Origin: Dokdonella_A sp040005635
GTDB taxonomy: Bacteria; Pseudomonadota; Gammaproteobacteria; Xanthomonadales; Rhodanobacteraceae
DNA: 64,000 nucleotides
Assembly (NCBI GenBank): GCA_040005635.1
Contig: JBDTYM010000009.1
Location: 3,490 to 67,489 of the forward strand
Direction: 5' to 3'
The translations under genes were made by a program, and so were the position numbers. The notes beneath the pieces were generated by a model. It did not search any database. It was not told the origin of the DNA and saw only the letters and a program-made list of their open reading frames with translations. Positions 33,149 to 42,167 of this stretch are shown piece after piece (within the stretch, counting starts at the first letter, position 1; every line of letters begins with the position of its first letter).

Positions 33149-33170
33149 TTCGACGCCAAGGAGGGAACCC

Positions 33171-34679
33171 ATGAAACGTTTGCTCGTATCGATCGCCGCT
33201 CAAGCCGTGTTCTGGCTGGCATTCGCCGCGAGCTGTGCGATCGCACGCCAGGGCGAGCCGCCGTACAGCCTTGTCCATCGTGCCAAGGTCGGCATGGAGC
33301 TGCCGGTCACCGACGTGCCGGCGCTCGATGCGGCTCGGCGCCGCACCGAAATGGACGCGGCAGCAACGGCGAGCGGATCACGCGACAAGCGTCTGCTTGT
33401 TGCCGACGACAGCGCCGTGTCGATCACACCGCAACACGACGGCGTCTGGACAGACTTGCCGGACGGTTCCCGCCTCTGGCGCATTCGCGTGCGTGCCAGT
33501 GGCGCAACCGATTTGCGCCTCGGCTTCGGTCACTACGCATTGCCGGCAGGCGCCACGTTGCACATCATCGGCGCCGATGACTACTACCAAGGCCCCTATA
33601 CGGCGGCCGACGCGTACGCCGATCGCTTCCAGGCGCCGGTAGTCCCCGGCGACAGCGCGACGATCGAACTTCATCTCCCCGCGGGCGAGACGCTCGCCAG
33701 CGACGCATTCGAGCTGACCAGCATCGGTGCCGGCTTTCGCGATGCGTTTGGTCGGGACGACGCGGTCAAGCTCGGCGATCCCGGTGCGTCGGGTTCCTGC
33801 AACGTCAACGTCGTCTGCCCGCTCGGGCAGGGCTATCCCGACGAGATCCGCGCGGTTGCCTACGTCGAATTCCAGGACGACGACAATCACAACTACTACC
33901 TCTGCAGCGGCACGCTGCTGGCCGACGTGCCGCGTGACCGCCGCAACTACTTTCTGACTGCGGCGCACTGCATCGACAGCGCCGCCGAAGCGGCCTCACT
34001 CATCGCGTACTGGAACTACGAGTCCACCCAATGCGGTTTTCCGAGTGCGCCGAGCGGCGGCTATTTCAACGACGACCAGCACGCCGCGGCACTGCGCGCG
34101 ACCCGCGCCGATGTGGACTTCACCCTGCTCGAACTGAACCAGCCACCGGATGCCGCCTGGAATGTCTACTACGCCGGCTGGGATGCCGATGGTGCAGCCC
34201 CAGCCGGTACCGTCGGCATCCACCATCCGAGCGGCGACGTCAAGAAAATCACCGCCGGACCGACGCCGACGACGACCGACAACTGCATCGATACGGGCGG
34301 CAGCAGCACGAACACGCATTGGCTCACCGGCCCGTATTTGCAGGGCACGACGGAAGGGGGCTCATCAGGTTCGGGCTTGTTCGCTTCCAGCAGCACACAC
34401 CGTCAGGCGCGCCGCCTGATCGGCACCCTGTCCGGCGGCGATGCGGCCTGCAGCGGGGCGCTGCCGAATGCGGGAAACGATTGCTACGGCAAGTTTGCTG
34501 TCGCCTGGAACGGCGCGAGTGCGGCTGCGCGGTTGCGCGACTGGCTGGATCCGGCCAATAGCGGAACGACGGCCGAGGACGGCGGCGACACGGCTCCGCC
34601 GATCGTACACGGGCATTCCCGGCATGCCTTCCCTGCGCCATTCTTTCGTCCGTCCGCCGCGCCACACGCCGCGGATTGA
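33171..34679 (+). CDS. Secreted trypsin-like serine protease, lysyl endopeptidase type
   Basis: 502 residues, starting at ATG 33171 after GGAGGG. The signal peptide MKRLLVSIAAQAVFWLAFAA is followed by a propeptide of about 200 residues with the jelly-roll-like segment seen in many Lysobacterales proteases. The catalytic domain shows YLCSGTLLADV, LTAAHC (His266), a DVDFTLLELN Asp near 316, and EGGSSGSGLF (Ser399). RLIGTLSGGDAACSG recalls the GQLHGGPSSC region of Achromobacter protease I. Several cysteines suggest disulfides. Lys specificity is inference from similarity. The last 30 residues are His/Pro/Ala rich and of unknown role. Confidence 0.87.
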   Translation: MKRLLVSIAAQAVFWLAFAASCAIARQGEPPYSLVHRAKVGMELPVTDVPALDAARRRTEMDAAATASGSRDKRLLVADDSAVSITPQHDGVWTDLPDGSRLWRIRVRASGATDLRLGFGHYALPAGATLHIIGADDYYQGPYTAADAYADRFQAPVVPGDSATIELHLPAGETLASDAFELTSIGAGFRDAFGRDDAVKLGDPGASGSCNVNVVCPLGQGYPDEIRAVAYVEFQDDDNHNYYLCSGTLLADVPRDRRNYFLTAAHCIDSAAEAASLIAYWNYESTQCGFPSAPSGGYFNDDQHAAALRATRADVDFTLLELNQPPDAAWNVYYAGWDADGAAPAGTVGIHHPSGDVKKITAGPTPTTTDNCIDTGGSSTNTHWLTGPYLQGTTEGGSSGSGLFASSSTHRQARRLIGTLSGGDAACSGALPNAGNDCYGKFAVAWNGASAAARLRDWLDPANSGTTAEDGGDTAPPIVHGHSRHAFPAPFFRPSAAPHAAD

Positions 34680-34684
34680 CCCGC

Positions 34685-35452
34685 ATGCTGATCGACTCGC
34701 ACGCGCATCTTGACGCCGTCGAATTCGACGCCGACCGCGACGCCGTGATCGCCCGCGCGCGTGCGGCTGGCGTCGCGGCGCAGGTGATACCAGCGATCGC
34801 GATCGCCGGTTTCACCAAGCTGCGTGACCTCTGCGCATCACAGGCCGGGCTTCATCCCGCGTACGGCCTGCATCCGATGTATCTTTCCGAGCACCGGCCG
34901 GAACACCTCGACAGCTTGCGCGAGTGGATTGAACGCGAACGCCCGGTCGCCGTCGGCGAATGCGGGCTCGATTTCTTCGTCGACGGTCTCGACCACGATC
35001 TGCAGCGCGTCTATTTCCGGCGACAGCTCGAACTCGCACGTGAATTCGCGCTGCCGCTGATCCTGCATGCGCGCCGCGCGATCGACGAAGTCATCGCGTC
35101 GATCCGTCGCGCCGGCGCGCTGCGCGGCGTCGTGCACAGCTTCTCCGGCAGCGCCGAACAAGCGCAGCAATTGTGGAAACTGGGATTTTGCATCGGCATC
35201 GGCGGGCCGGTGACTTACGAGCGCGCACGACGCCTGCGCGAGATCGTCGCGTCGATGCCGGCCGAATTCCTGCTGCTCGAAACCGATTCGCCGGATCAGC
35301 CGCTCAGCAGCCATCGCGGCGAACGCAACGAACCGGCCCACTTGCGTGAGGTGCTCGACGTGATTGCGCAACTGCGGGGCGAATCCGCGGACGCGCTGGC
35401 TGCGGCGACGTCGAGCAACGTCGCCCGATTGTTCAACCTGCAAATCGGCTGA
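34685..35452 (+). CDS. yjjV: TatD-family metal-dependent hydrolase, YjjV-like
   Basis: 255 residues with the TIM-barrel amidohydrolase metal ligands. These are IDSHAHLD at the start, VGECGLDFF (Glu), LILHARRA (His), VVHSFSGSAEQA (His) and LLLETDSPDQPL (Asp). GECGLDFFVDG and the DAPD-like end favour the YjjV subfamily over TatD or YcfH. These are putative Mg-dependent 3'-5' DNases. ATG 34685 is chosen; a TTG nine bases earlier overlaps the protease stop. Confidence 0.9.
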   Translation: MLIDSHAHLDAVEFDADRDAVIARARAAGVAAQVIPAIAIAGFTKLRDLCASQAGLHPAYGLHPMYLSEHRPEHLDSLREWIERERPVAVGECGLDFFVDGLDHDLQRVYFRRQLELAREFALPLILHARRAIDEVIASIRRAGALRGVVHSFSGSAEQAQQLWKLGFCIGIGGPVTYERARRLREIVASMPAEFLLLETDSPDQPLSSHRGERNEPAHLREVLDVIAQLRGESADALAAATSSNVARLFNLQIG

Positions 35453-35515
35453 AATACGCACCGGCGCGCAGACGCCGCGTGCGCCGCGTTATCGCGGCGC
35501 ACTTCGTTTCGCTGA

Positions 35516-38500
35516 TCAGTACGCAGCGTCTGGCGAGCCCTTCAATTCATAGCTCGGCGTGCGATCGACGGCAAGTCCAGTGGCCATCTCGATCGACTGT
35601 GCCGCGCCTTCGAGCTTCAGCAACCAACCCGCACTGGCGGCTTGCAGACGGAGGCTCAGCGTGTCGCCCGGTCGGCTCGCAGTCCAGGCGCTCGCGCGCT
35701 CGCCGGAAGCGTCGACGAGCAGGCGAACCCAGACCCGATTGTGCAAGCTCAGCCGCTGCACGCGCAGGTCGCTGCCATCCGTTGAGTGTCCCGCAAGCAC
35801 GGTCACGATCAGCGCACCCGTGGGCTGCGCAGACAGCTTCAGTGTGATGTCTTCGCCCGCATGCAGCGATTGCGGCAGGGTCGTCAGTTGCGGCATCTGC
35901 CATGGAATCTCGATGCCCTGGGCGCCGTCATCGCCGAGTTCGAAGCCGGTGCGCAGCAGCACCAGCCAGTCGAGGTCGCTCGCGCTGTGGTGGGTTGGAT
36001 CAGGATCGGTAGCGCTGGTCAGCGAGACCGTGTTTTCGACCGAACCGTCCGCTGAATCTGTCAGTACTGGCGCGGTCAACATCCAGCTCACGCTCGCCTG
36101 TGCAGGCACGACGACAGCGCTGTCGGACAAGGCGCCCGACCCGCTCGGCGTGCAGCTGACGCCGGCGTCGCCACCTAGGCAGACCCAGGTCGCTTGCGTG
36201 ATGTCGAGCTGTGGCGGGAACGCATTGGCGACGCTGATGTCGTTTGCCGCGGTCGGCCCGGCGTTGTGCACGCTGACAGTGTAGTCGAGCGTCATGCCGT
36301 AGCGTGCGTAATCGCGACCGTCGTCAATACCGATCGTGAGATTGCTGGATTGCACGTTGGTCAGGCTGAAACTCGCCGTGCCGGCGACGCCACCGACACT
36401 GGCGACGACCGCATAATTTCCAGCCATCGCATTCGCCGTCGCGCTGACGCTGGCGATGCCACTCGCATCGGTCGTCGCCGTTGCCGAGGACAATGTCGCC
36501 GCCGCGCCGTTGCCGGCCGCATTCACGACGAACGCGACGCTGGCCCCCCCAATCGGCGAGTTCGCGCTATCGGCGACGCGCACGTCGAGCGGCTGCTCGA
36601 ATGGCGTATTCAACAGGGCGCTTTGCCCGCCGCCCGAGGCCGCGGCAATCTGGCTGGGCGCATTGAAGGCCGCATTGACCGTGCAATCGGAATGCACCGG
36701 CGCCGTCGAATAGACATTCCCGGCGAGGCTGCCGCCGCAACCGTCGACCGTACCGATCGCAAAGCCCGCTGCAGGAGTGAGCGTGAATGCGACGACCGCG
36801 CCGTCGTTCACCGTCTGCGGCGTCGATGGCGTCAAACTGCCACCGCCGCCGGCGACTGGCGTCACCGTGAAGGTGATCGCAGCGAAATTCGCGATGACGC
36901 TGCAATTGGCGACGACCGCATGGGTCGTATAGACGTTGTCGACGAGGTTGCCGCCACAGGTGCCGCCGACGTTCGCAATCTGAAAACCGCTGTTCGCCGT
37001 CAGCGTGAAGCTGGCCGTCGCGCCGTCGTTCACGGTTTGCGGCGTCGATGGCGCGATCGAACCGCCGGCGCTCGCGCTCGGAGTCACCGTGTAGGTGTCG
37101 ATCGCGAAGCTCGCGATGACCGTGCAGTCCGCAACCACGGCGTCGGTGGTGTAGACATTCCCGACAAGACTGCCACCACAGGTGCCGTCGACGGCGGCAG
37201 CGTGATAGCCCGTGTTCGGCGTCAGCGTGAAACTCGTGGTGGCGCCATCGTCGATGGTCTGCGGCGTCGACGGTGCGATTGCGCCGTTGCCGCCGACCAC
37301 GCTCGGCGTCACCGTATGCGTGATCGCCGCAACCCCGCAGCTGGGGAATTTGAAGCTGCCGATACGCGTCTGCCAGTTGCCCGCGCTGCCATTGGCCGTG
37401 CTGCTGTAGTACTCGTTGATGTACCAGAACGTGCAGTCGTCGGCGGGATCCAGACTCATCGCCGTGTAGTCGCCCCATCGGTGACAACCGGCACCACCGC
37501 AGCTATTGGTCTGCGAACCGGCACCGGCCTTGAGCACAGCCTCCGTCTGCGGCAGGTTGTTCAGCGGATCGCTCGCGAGCCGACCCGAATACGCGATGCT
37601 GGGGAAGTTCGGGCTGGTCGCGTTGGACGTGCTGTAGCCGAGCGCCATGTTGCCGTCGCCGTCGACGGCAAGACTCGGCATCCAGCGCCATAACGTGGTG
37701 TCCGGCGCATAGATCTGCTGCTGCACCGGCGTCGTGGTGACGGTGCCACCGCTCACGTTGATCTGCGCCCATTGCGGCCGTTCCGACGATGACGAGCTCG
37801 CCTGTGTCGAATGCACGACCCACAGCGATTCGGCACTGCCGATCTTGCGGTACTGCACTTTCTGCATCATGCGGTCGCCGAGCGAATCGAGCTTGTTCGA
37901 CGTGCCCGGCTGCGGCACGATGTTCTGGCTCGGGCTGGTGTAGTTCGCCTGGCTCACATTCGTTGCCGCGCCCAGTGTGCCACCTGCGCCGCAATTGGCT
38001 CCGGCAGTGAATTTGCGCACTTCGAATGCGAATGCGGTCTGCGATTCGGACACGAAATAGTTCGGCGTGCCGGCCGGCGGCAACGAGGCCGCCGAGGTGC
38101 CGAGCAAATTGCTCGGGATCATCGTGAACGGATCCGACGAATTGGCGATATAGCCGATCGAACTCGTCAAGGGATTGCCCGCGTACATGTCCGCTCGACT
38201 GAACGACGCGAACATCGCGCCGATGTAGTTGCCCGCAGGCATCTGGAAACCGTTCGCCGACATGTACAGGCAATCGTTCCACACACCGAACTTCGGGTAG
38301 TCCCCCAGGGTGCCGCTCGGAGGATGTCCACTGCCGCCAACATCGACGCGGACGGCATACCGGTACCAGCCACCTGCCACCGGATCGCTGGTCTTCGACA
38401 CCGCGATGCATTGATAGAACGGCGCTACGGGATTGCCGCCGCTGACGGCGAACGCGAAATCCGTCAGGATCCAGCGATCGGCCACGGCGTCGTGCAGGAC

Positions 38501-39088
38501 GACCGGATCACCTTGGTTGTTGCTGTCGCACGGTGTGCCCGTGGCCGCACCGCTCCATAAAGAATTCTCGGTGAATGCGGCGATCTGCGTACCGGTTTTG
38601 CTGTAGATCGCCCAGGCGTCATTGACCGCCTCGATGTAATGGTTCGGTCCGATGTCGCCGTTAACGTCCGGCGGCCATCCGGCGCCAGCCTGGCCGCCCG
38701 TCACGCCGGAGCTGAAACTGAGCCCGTCGAAATTCTGTTGTGGCGCCGGCATCGGCGCGCGCGCGATGTTCGGTGCCACTGCGGCAGCGCGCACCGAGGG
38801 TTTTTCACTCTCCGGCTCTTCCAGCTCGTTCCACGAATGCAGCCCATGCGACGCGACAGCGCGTGGCAGATTGCGCACATCGCCGTCGAACACCGAAGGC
38901 GCGACCTGGGGCAGCTCATACGTACGCGTAGCGCCTGCGGCCCCCGTTTCGTCGATGGGCGCTGCGCCAACGGCGCCGCCAACTACCCATAGCTGCAGTA
39001 TGAATAACCCTGCGAGCCCGCGTCCGCCTGGCGCCCTGCCGCTGCCACGGCGTGCAGCCGAAATTGGAAAACGCGACCAGAAGCCCAT
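35516..39088 (-). CDS. Large secreted protein with three InlB-type beta repeats, Ig-like and DUF11-like domains
   Basis: 1190 residues, ATG 39088 after GAGGTGG. A basic, hydrophobic leader (residues 1-43) suggests Sec export. Residues 120-585 form a probable beta-propeller-like module (WPPDVNGDIGPNHYIEAVND, SLAVDGDGNMALGYS, HRWGDYTAMSLDPADDCTFW) with several cysteines. Three tandem repeats follow at 591-664, 665-738 and 739-810, each beginning xTVTP and holding STPQTxxDGA and a C...DC pair. Next is an Ig-like Big_1-type domain (825-912), then a DUF11-like domain (918-1022). It ends with LLRTGFELGDD and an extra 130-residue beta-rich tail. Likely surface or extracellular; ligand unknown. A 154-base gap upstream separates it from tcdA. 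Confidence 0.8.
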   Translation of the reverse strand: MGFWSRFPISAARRGSGRAPGGRGLAGLFILQLWVVGGAVGAAPIDETGAAGATRTYELPQVAPSVFDGDVRNLPRAVASHGLHSWNELEEPESEKPSVRAAAVAPNIARAPMPAPQQNFDGLSFSSGVTGGQAGAGWPPDVNGDIGPNHYIEAVNDAWAIYSKTGTQIAAFTENSLWSGAATGTPCDSNNQGDPVVLHDAVADRWILTDFAFAVSGGNPVAPFYQCIAVSKTSDPVAGGWYRYAVRVDVGGSGHPPSGTLGDYPKFGVWNDCLYMSANGFQMPAGNYIGAMFASFSRADMYAGNPLTSSIGYIANSSDPFTMIPSNLLGTSAASLPPAGTPNYFVSESQTAFAFEVRKFTAGANCGAGGTLGAATNVSQANYTSPSQNIVPQPGTSNKLDSLGDRMMQKVQYRKIGSAESLWVVHSTQASSSSSERPQWAQINVSGGTVTTTPVQQQIYAPDTTLWRWMPSLAVDGDGNMALGYSTSNATSPNFPSIAYSGRLASDPLNNLPQTEAVLKAGAGSQTNSCGGAGCHRWGDYTAMSLDPADDCTFWYINEYYSSTANGSAGNWQTRIGSFKFPSCGVAAITHTVTPSVVGGNGAIAPSTPQTIDDGATTSFTLTPNTGYHAAAVDGTCGGSLVGNVYTTDAVVADCTVIASFAIDTYTVTPSASAGGSIAPSTPQTVNDGATASFTLTANSGFQIANVGGTCGGNLVDNVYTTHAVVANCSVIANFAAITFTVTPVAGGGGSLTPSTPQTVNDGAVVAFTLTPAAGFAIGTVDGCGGSLAGNVYSTAPVHSDCTVNAAFNAPSQIAAASGGGQSALLNTPFEQPLDVRVADSANSPIGGASVAFVVNAAGNGAAATLSSATATTDASGIASVSATANAMAGNYAVVASVGGVAGTASFSLTNVQSSNLTIGIDDGRDYARYGMTLDYTVSVHNAGPTAANDISVANAFPPQLDITQATWVCLGGDAGVSCTPSGSGALSDSAVVVPAQASVSWMLTAPVLTDSADGSVENTVSLTSATDPDPTHHSASDLDWLVLLRTGFELGDDGAQGIEIPWQMPQLTTLPQSLHAGEDITLKLSAQPTGALIVTVLAGHSTDGSDLRVQRLSLHNRVWVRLLVDASGERASAWTASRPGDTLSLRLQAASAGWLLKLEGAAQSIEMATGLAVDRTPSYELKGSPDAAY
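36659..37318 (-). repeat. Three tandem ~222-base coding repeats
   Basis: Three consecutive units of about 74 codons within the large secreted protein gene. They share near-identical DNA around the STPQTVNDGA block and the TCGG/NVYTT block. This is a classic InlB B-repeat expansion and could vary in number between strains. Confidence 0.85.
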
Positions 39089-39242
39089 AGCGATCCACCT
39101 CGAGACCTAAATGATCAGCCTGCAGGCGGATATTGACTAAGTCTTCGTGCGCAAACAATGACGACTTCGCGTTTCTTCGCTGCAGCTTGGCTGCAACGTC
39201 ATCGTCTCGGCGCCCGTGCGACGACGCCTTGCACTTGAGGGG

Positions 39243-40037
39243 CTATGCAGCGGGTGAGCGCCGCAGCAGCCGTTCGAGCGCACGCGACACCGCCGCGAAC
39301 GCGAACGCGCCCGTCACATGCGTCGCCGCGCCGAGGCCGCCGCCGCAATCGAGCTTGAGCGACTCGCCTTGCCCGGGCCGTGTGCCGCAGACACTGCCGT
39401 CGGCCTGCGGATAGCGCACGTTCTCGCGCGAGTAGACCGCCTGCACGCCGAAGTAGCGTTTCGGTCCGCGCGGGAAATGGAACTCCTCGCGCAGCTTCTT
39501 GCGCACCAGGGCGAGCAGCGCGTCATGTTCGGTCTTGGCGAGATCGCGTACCGCGATCAGGGTCGGATCCGTGCGCCCGCCGGCCGAGCCGCAGGTGATC
39601 AGCGGCAGCTTGCGCCGCCGGCACCAGGCGATCAGCTCGACCTTGACGCGGAAAGCATCGCAGCAGTCGATGACGAGGTCATAGCCGCGATCGAGCAGGC
39701 GTTCCAGGCTCGTCGGCGTGACGAACTCCTCGATCGCATCGATAACGATGCTCGGATTGATCGCGCGCGCGCGATCGGCCATAACAGCGACCTTGGCGCG
39801 ACCGAATTCGCCGTCGAGCGCATGCAACTGCCGATTGGCATTGCTGACGCAGACCTCGTCCGCGTCGATGATCGTCAGTCGGCCGACGCCGCTGCGCGCA
39901 AGCGCTTCCATCGCCCACGAACCGACGCCGCCGATACCGATCACGCAGACGTGCGCTTTCGCGAGGCGCGCGACGCTGCCGACGCCATACAGGCGATCGA
40001 TGCCGCGGAAACGTTCTTCGATCAGTGGTTGGTCCAT
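39243..40037 (-). CDS. tcdA: tRNA threonylcarbamoyladenosine dehydratase TcdA
   Basis: E1-like enzyme that cyclises t6A at position 37 of ANN-decoding tRNAs to ct6A. It has 264 residues (E. coli 268). The ATP-binding turn is GIGGVGSWAMEALARSGVG, with DADEVCVSNANRQ and the adenylation segment DCCDAFRVKVELI. The membrane-proximal Cys-bearing region CGTRPGQGES resembles TcdA. The divergent cytochrome-like gene starts 36 bases away. Confidence 0.94.
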   Translation of the reverse strand: MDQPLIEERFRGIDRLYGVGSVARLAKAHVCVIGIGGVGSWAMEALARSGVGRLTIIDADEVCVSNANRQLHALDGEFGRAKVAVMADRARAINPSIVIDAIEEFVTPTSLERLLDRGYDLVIDCCDAFRVKVELIAWCRRRKLPLITCGSAGGRTDPTLIAVRDLAKTEHDALLALVRKKLREEFHFPRGPKRYFGVQAVYSRENVRYPQADGSVCGTRPGQGESLKLDCGGGLGAATHVTGAFAFAAVSRALERLLRRSPAA

Positions 40038-40073
40038 CAGGGCGCGCAGATTACCATCGTGTTTTGACTGGCG

Positions 40074-40475
40074 ATGCACTTCATGCGTTATCTGATTTGC
40101 CTGATCGGCGGCATCCTGCTCGGCGCGATGATCGCATTGACCGTGGCGAACGCCTTGCAGCGGCGCAACGCGTGGCCGCGAGCGGTGATGGCCGTGATGC
40201 AGCATGAACTCGGCAACGCACGCGATGCGGCACGCCTGGGCCAATGCACGAGCGCCGACGCGACAGCATCCAGCGCGCATCTTGCGCTGCTGGCGCAGGA
40301 TCTCGAACGCGCCCTGCTCTCCCCCGGCGCGACCGATCGCATCTTCGTCCAGTACGCGAACGACCTGCGCGATTCGGTTGCCAAGGCGCAGTCCGCGGCC
40401 GACTGTCCGCGGCAGTCGGTCGCACTGACCGACGTGTCGAACGCCTGCGATGCCTGCCACCGCGACTACCGCTGA
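40074..40475 (+). CDS. Small membrane-anchored cytochrome c'-like protein
   Basis: 133 residues. An N-terminal hydrophobic anchor (MRYLICLIGGILLGAMIALT) precedes a helical domain that ends with a single heme-binding motif CDACH (125-129) ten or so residues from the C-terminus, the position seen in class II cytochromes c' and c556. A third Cys at about 111 might form a disulfide. Role probably periplasmic electron transfer or gas sensing; not determinable. ATG 40074 or the Met three codons later could start it. Confidence 0.75.
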   Translation: MHFMRYLICLIGGILLGAMIALTVANALQRRNAWPRAVMAVMQHELGNARDAARLGQCTSADATASSAHLALLAQDLERALLSPGATDRIFVQYANDLRDSVAKAQSAADCPRQSVALTDVSNACDACHRDYR

Positions 40476-40500
40476 CGCACAATTCGACGGGCCGACCCCG

Positions 40501-40529
40501 TTGCCGGCAATTACAAAACTCATTAGTAT
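40501..40529 (+). promoter_or_regulatory. Candidate promoter/operator of the efflux operon
   Basis: TTGCCG (40501-40506), exactly 17 bases, TAGTAT (40524-40529) in a locally AT-rich stretch. A perfect 10-base palindrome TTGCCGGCAA covers the -35, and TTGCCGGC recurs at 40535-40542, where transcription would start. Such duplication suits an operator, but no regulator gene is adjacent. Confidence 0.4.
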
Positions 40530-40676
40530 TGATTTTGCCGGCGGTCGCGGCGACATGGGCAAACCACGCTTGTTGACGCTTCGACCGACACTCATAGCGA
40601 ACATCGACGCAGCAATCCCGCCGCCGCCATGCTGGACTGCCGCGATAGACATTTCTTGCCTGCCCTGACCGAACCG

Positions 40677-42167
40677 ATGACTGCAGCCGTCGTCCGCCCG
40701 CTTGTTGCCCTCGCCATCGCGGTTGCGATCGCGGGCTGCTCGATTCCAGCCAAGCCGGACCTGCCGGTCTTGCGCAACGAGGCACCGCTGGCGGGCGTCG
40801 CGGTGCCCGCAGGTGGAGCATGGCCAGAAGCCGAATGGTGGAAACGCTACGGCGACCCGCAGCTGGACCAGCTCCAGCACAACGCCCTCGCGGGGGCGCC
40901 CTCGCTGGACGAGGCGCACAAGCGTTTCGACATCGCAATCCGCTCGATCGAAAACGCGCGCGCCTCCAGCGCGCTGTCGTCGCAGTTGAACGGACAAGTG
41001 CAGCGCAACCGCCTCAGCCAGACGCTCGGGCTGCCGCCCGGAATCGCACCGAGCTGGTACAACCGGGGCGAGTTGAACGTGCAGTTCCAGTACGACTTCG
41101 ACTTCTGGGGCAAGACGCGCGCGGCCGTGCAAGCCGCAGTGGACGAGGCGCGCGCCACCGAGGCCGAGCGCAGTGCTGCGGCACTGGTATTGACCACCGC
41201 TGTCGCCGACACCTATTTCGGTTGGCAGGCCGACCAGGCGCGCCTGGCGCTGGCGAAGCAGAACGGCGTGACGCTGCGGCGCTACCGCGATCTTTCGGCC
41301 AAACGCGTGGCGCGCGGAGTCGACTCGCCGGACAGCCTGCACGAAGCCGAGGAGCGCGTGGCTGCTGCGCGCGAGGCGGAGGTCGCTTACGAAGGCTCGG
41401 CCGCGATTCGCCGCGCAGCGCTGGCTGCCCTGCTGGGCATCGCGCCGGCTGAACTGCCCGACCTGCAAGCGCAGCCGCTGCCGGCGGTCGAGGCGACGCT
41501 GCCGGACAACGTCGGGCTCGACTTGATCGCACGTCGCCCCGACATCGCGGCGAATCGCTGGCGCGTCGAGGCTGCCCTGCAGCGCGCCGACCAGGTGCGT
41601 GCACAGTTCTACCCGGATATCAGCCTCGGCGCGATCGCCGGCGTGCAGACGCTCGAGCTCGACAAGATGTTCAGTCTCGACAGCCGCACGCTCGGCTTCG
41701 GTCCCGCCGTGCACCTTCCGCTGTTCCAGCGCGCGCAATTGCATGCCGCTTACGGCGTTTCGCAGGCCCAGCTGCTGGCAGCGGCGGCGCAGTACGACGC
41801 GACCGTGGTCGACGCGGCGCGCGATGTGTCGACACAGGCGCTGACGTTGCGCCAGATCGATGCACGCCGGCAGGCACGCGCGGAGCAGATCGCTGCGGCC
41901 GAGAACCTGCAGCGCGCTGTTGCTGCGCGCGCGCAGCGCGGACTCGTCGACGATCGCAGCGTGCTGATTGCCGAATCCGAAGTGCTGCAGCAGCGCGACG
42001 CGGCGACGACGCTGCAGGCGCAGGCGATCTCGACCGATATCGCGCTGACCAAGGCGCTCGGCGGCGGCTATCGCGTGCCGGAGGCGGCCATCGACCGACC
42101 GACCGTCGATGCCCGGCGCCCGCTATCCACAACCCCGAATTCCGCACAGCGAGCCGAACCACGATGA
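40677..42167 (+). CDS. NodT-type outer-membrane efflux lipoprotein
   Basis: 496 residues of the TolC/OprM/NodT family. The lipobox is IAGC in AIAVAIAGCSIPAKPDLP, so it is lipid-anchored to the outer membrane. Family marks are EAEWWKRYGDPQLDQLQHNAL, FDFWGKTRAAVQAAVDEA, LIARRPDIAANRWRVEAALQ and long coiled-coil helices. It forms the exit duct for the EmrA-EmrB pair downstream; its stop overlaps the emrA start (ATGA). The exact start is uncertain; ATG 40677 gives a proper lipoprotein leader. Confidence 0.9.
   Translation: MTAAVVRPLVALAIAVAIAGCSIPAKPDLPVLRNEAPLAGVAVPAGGAWPEAEWWKRYGDPQLDQLQHNALAGAPSLDEAHKRFDIAIRSIENARASSALSSQLNGQVQRNRLSQTLGLPPGIAPSWYNRGELNVQFQYDFDFWGKTRAAVQAAVDEARATEAERSAAALVLTTAVADTYFGWQADQARLALAKQNGVTLRRYRDLSAKRVARGVDSPDSLHEAEERVAAAREAEVAYEGSAAIRRAALAALLGIAPAELPDLQAQPLPAVEATLPDNVGLDLIARRPDIAANRWRVEAALQRADQVRAQFYPDISLGAIAGVQTLELDKMFSLDSRTLGFGPAVHLPLFQRAQLHAAYGVSQAQLLAAAAQYDATVVDAARDVSTQALTLRQIDARRQARAEQIAAAENLQRAVAARAQRGLVDDRSVLIAESEVLQQRDAATTLQAQAISTDIALTKALGGGYRVPEAAIDRPTVDARRPLSTTPNSAQRAEPR

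Noticed and set aside
36659..37318. Repeats as a CRISPR-like array
   Set aside because: Units are about 222 bases, in frame and encode InlB-type domains.
39243..41744. 833-codon minus-strand frame spanning tcdA and beyond
   Set aside because: Only the first part (39243-40037) is tcdA; the rest is antisense to the cytochrome-like and NodT genes.
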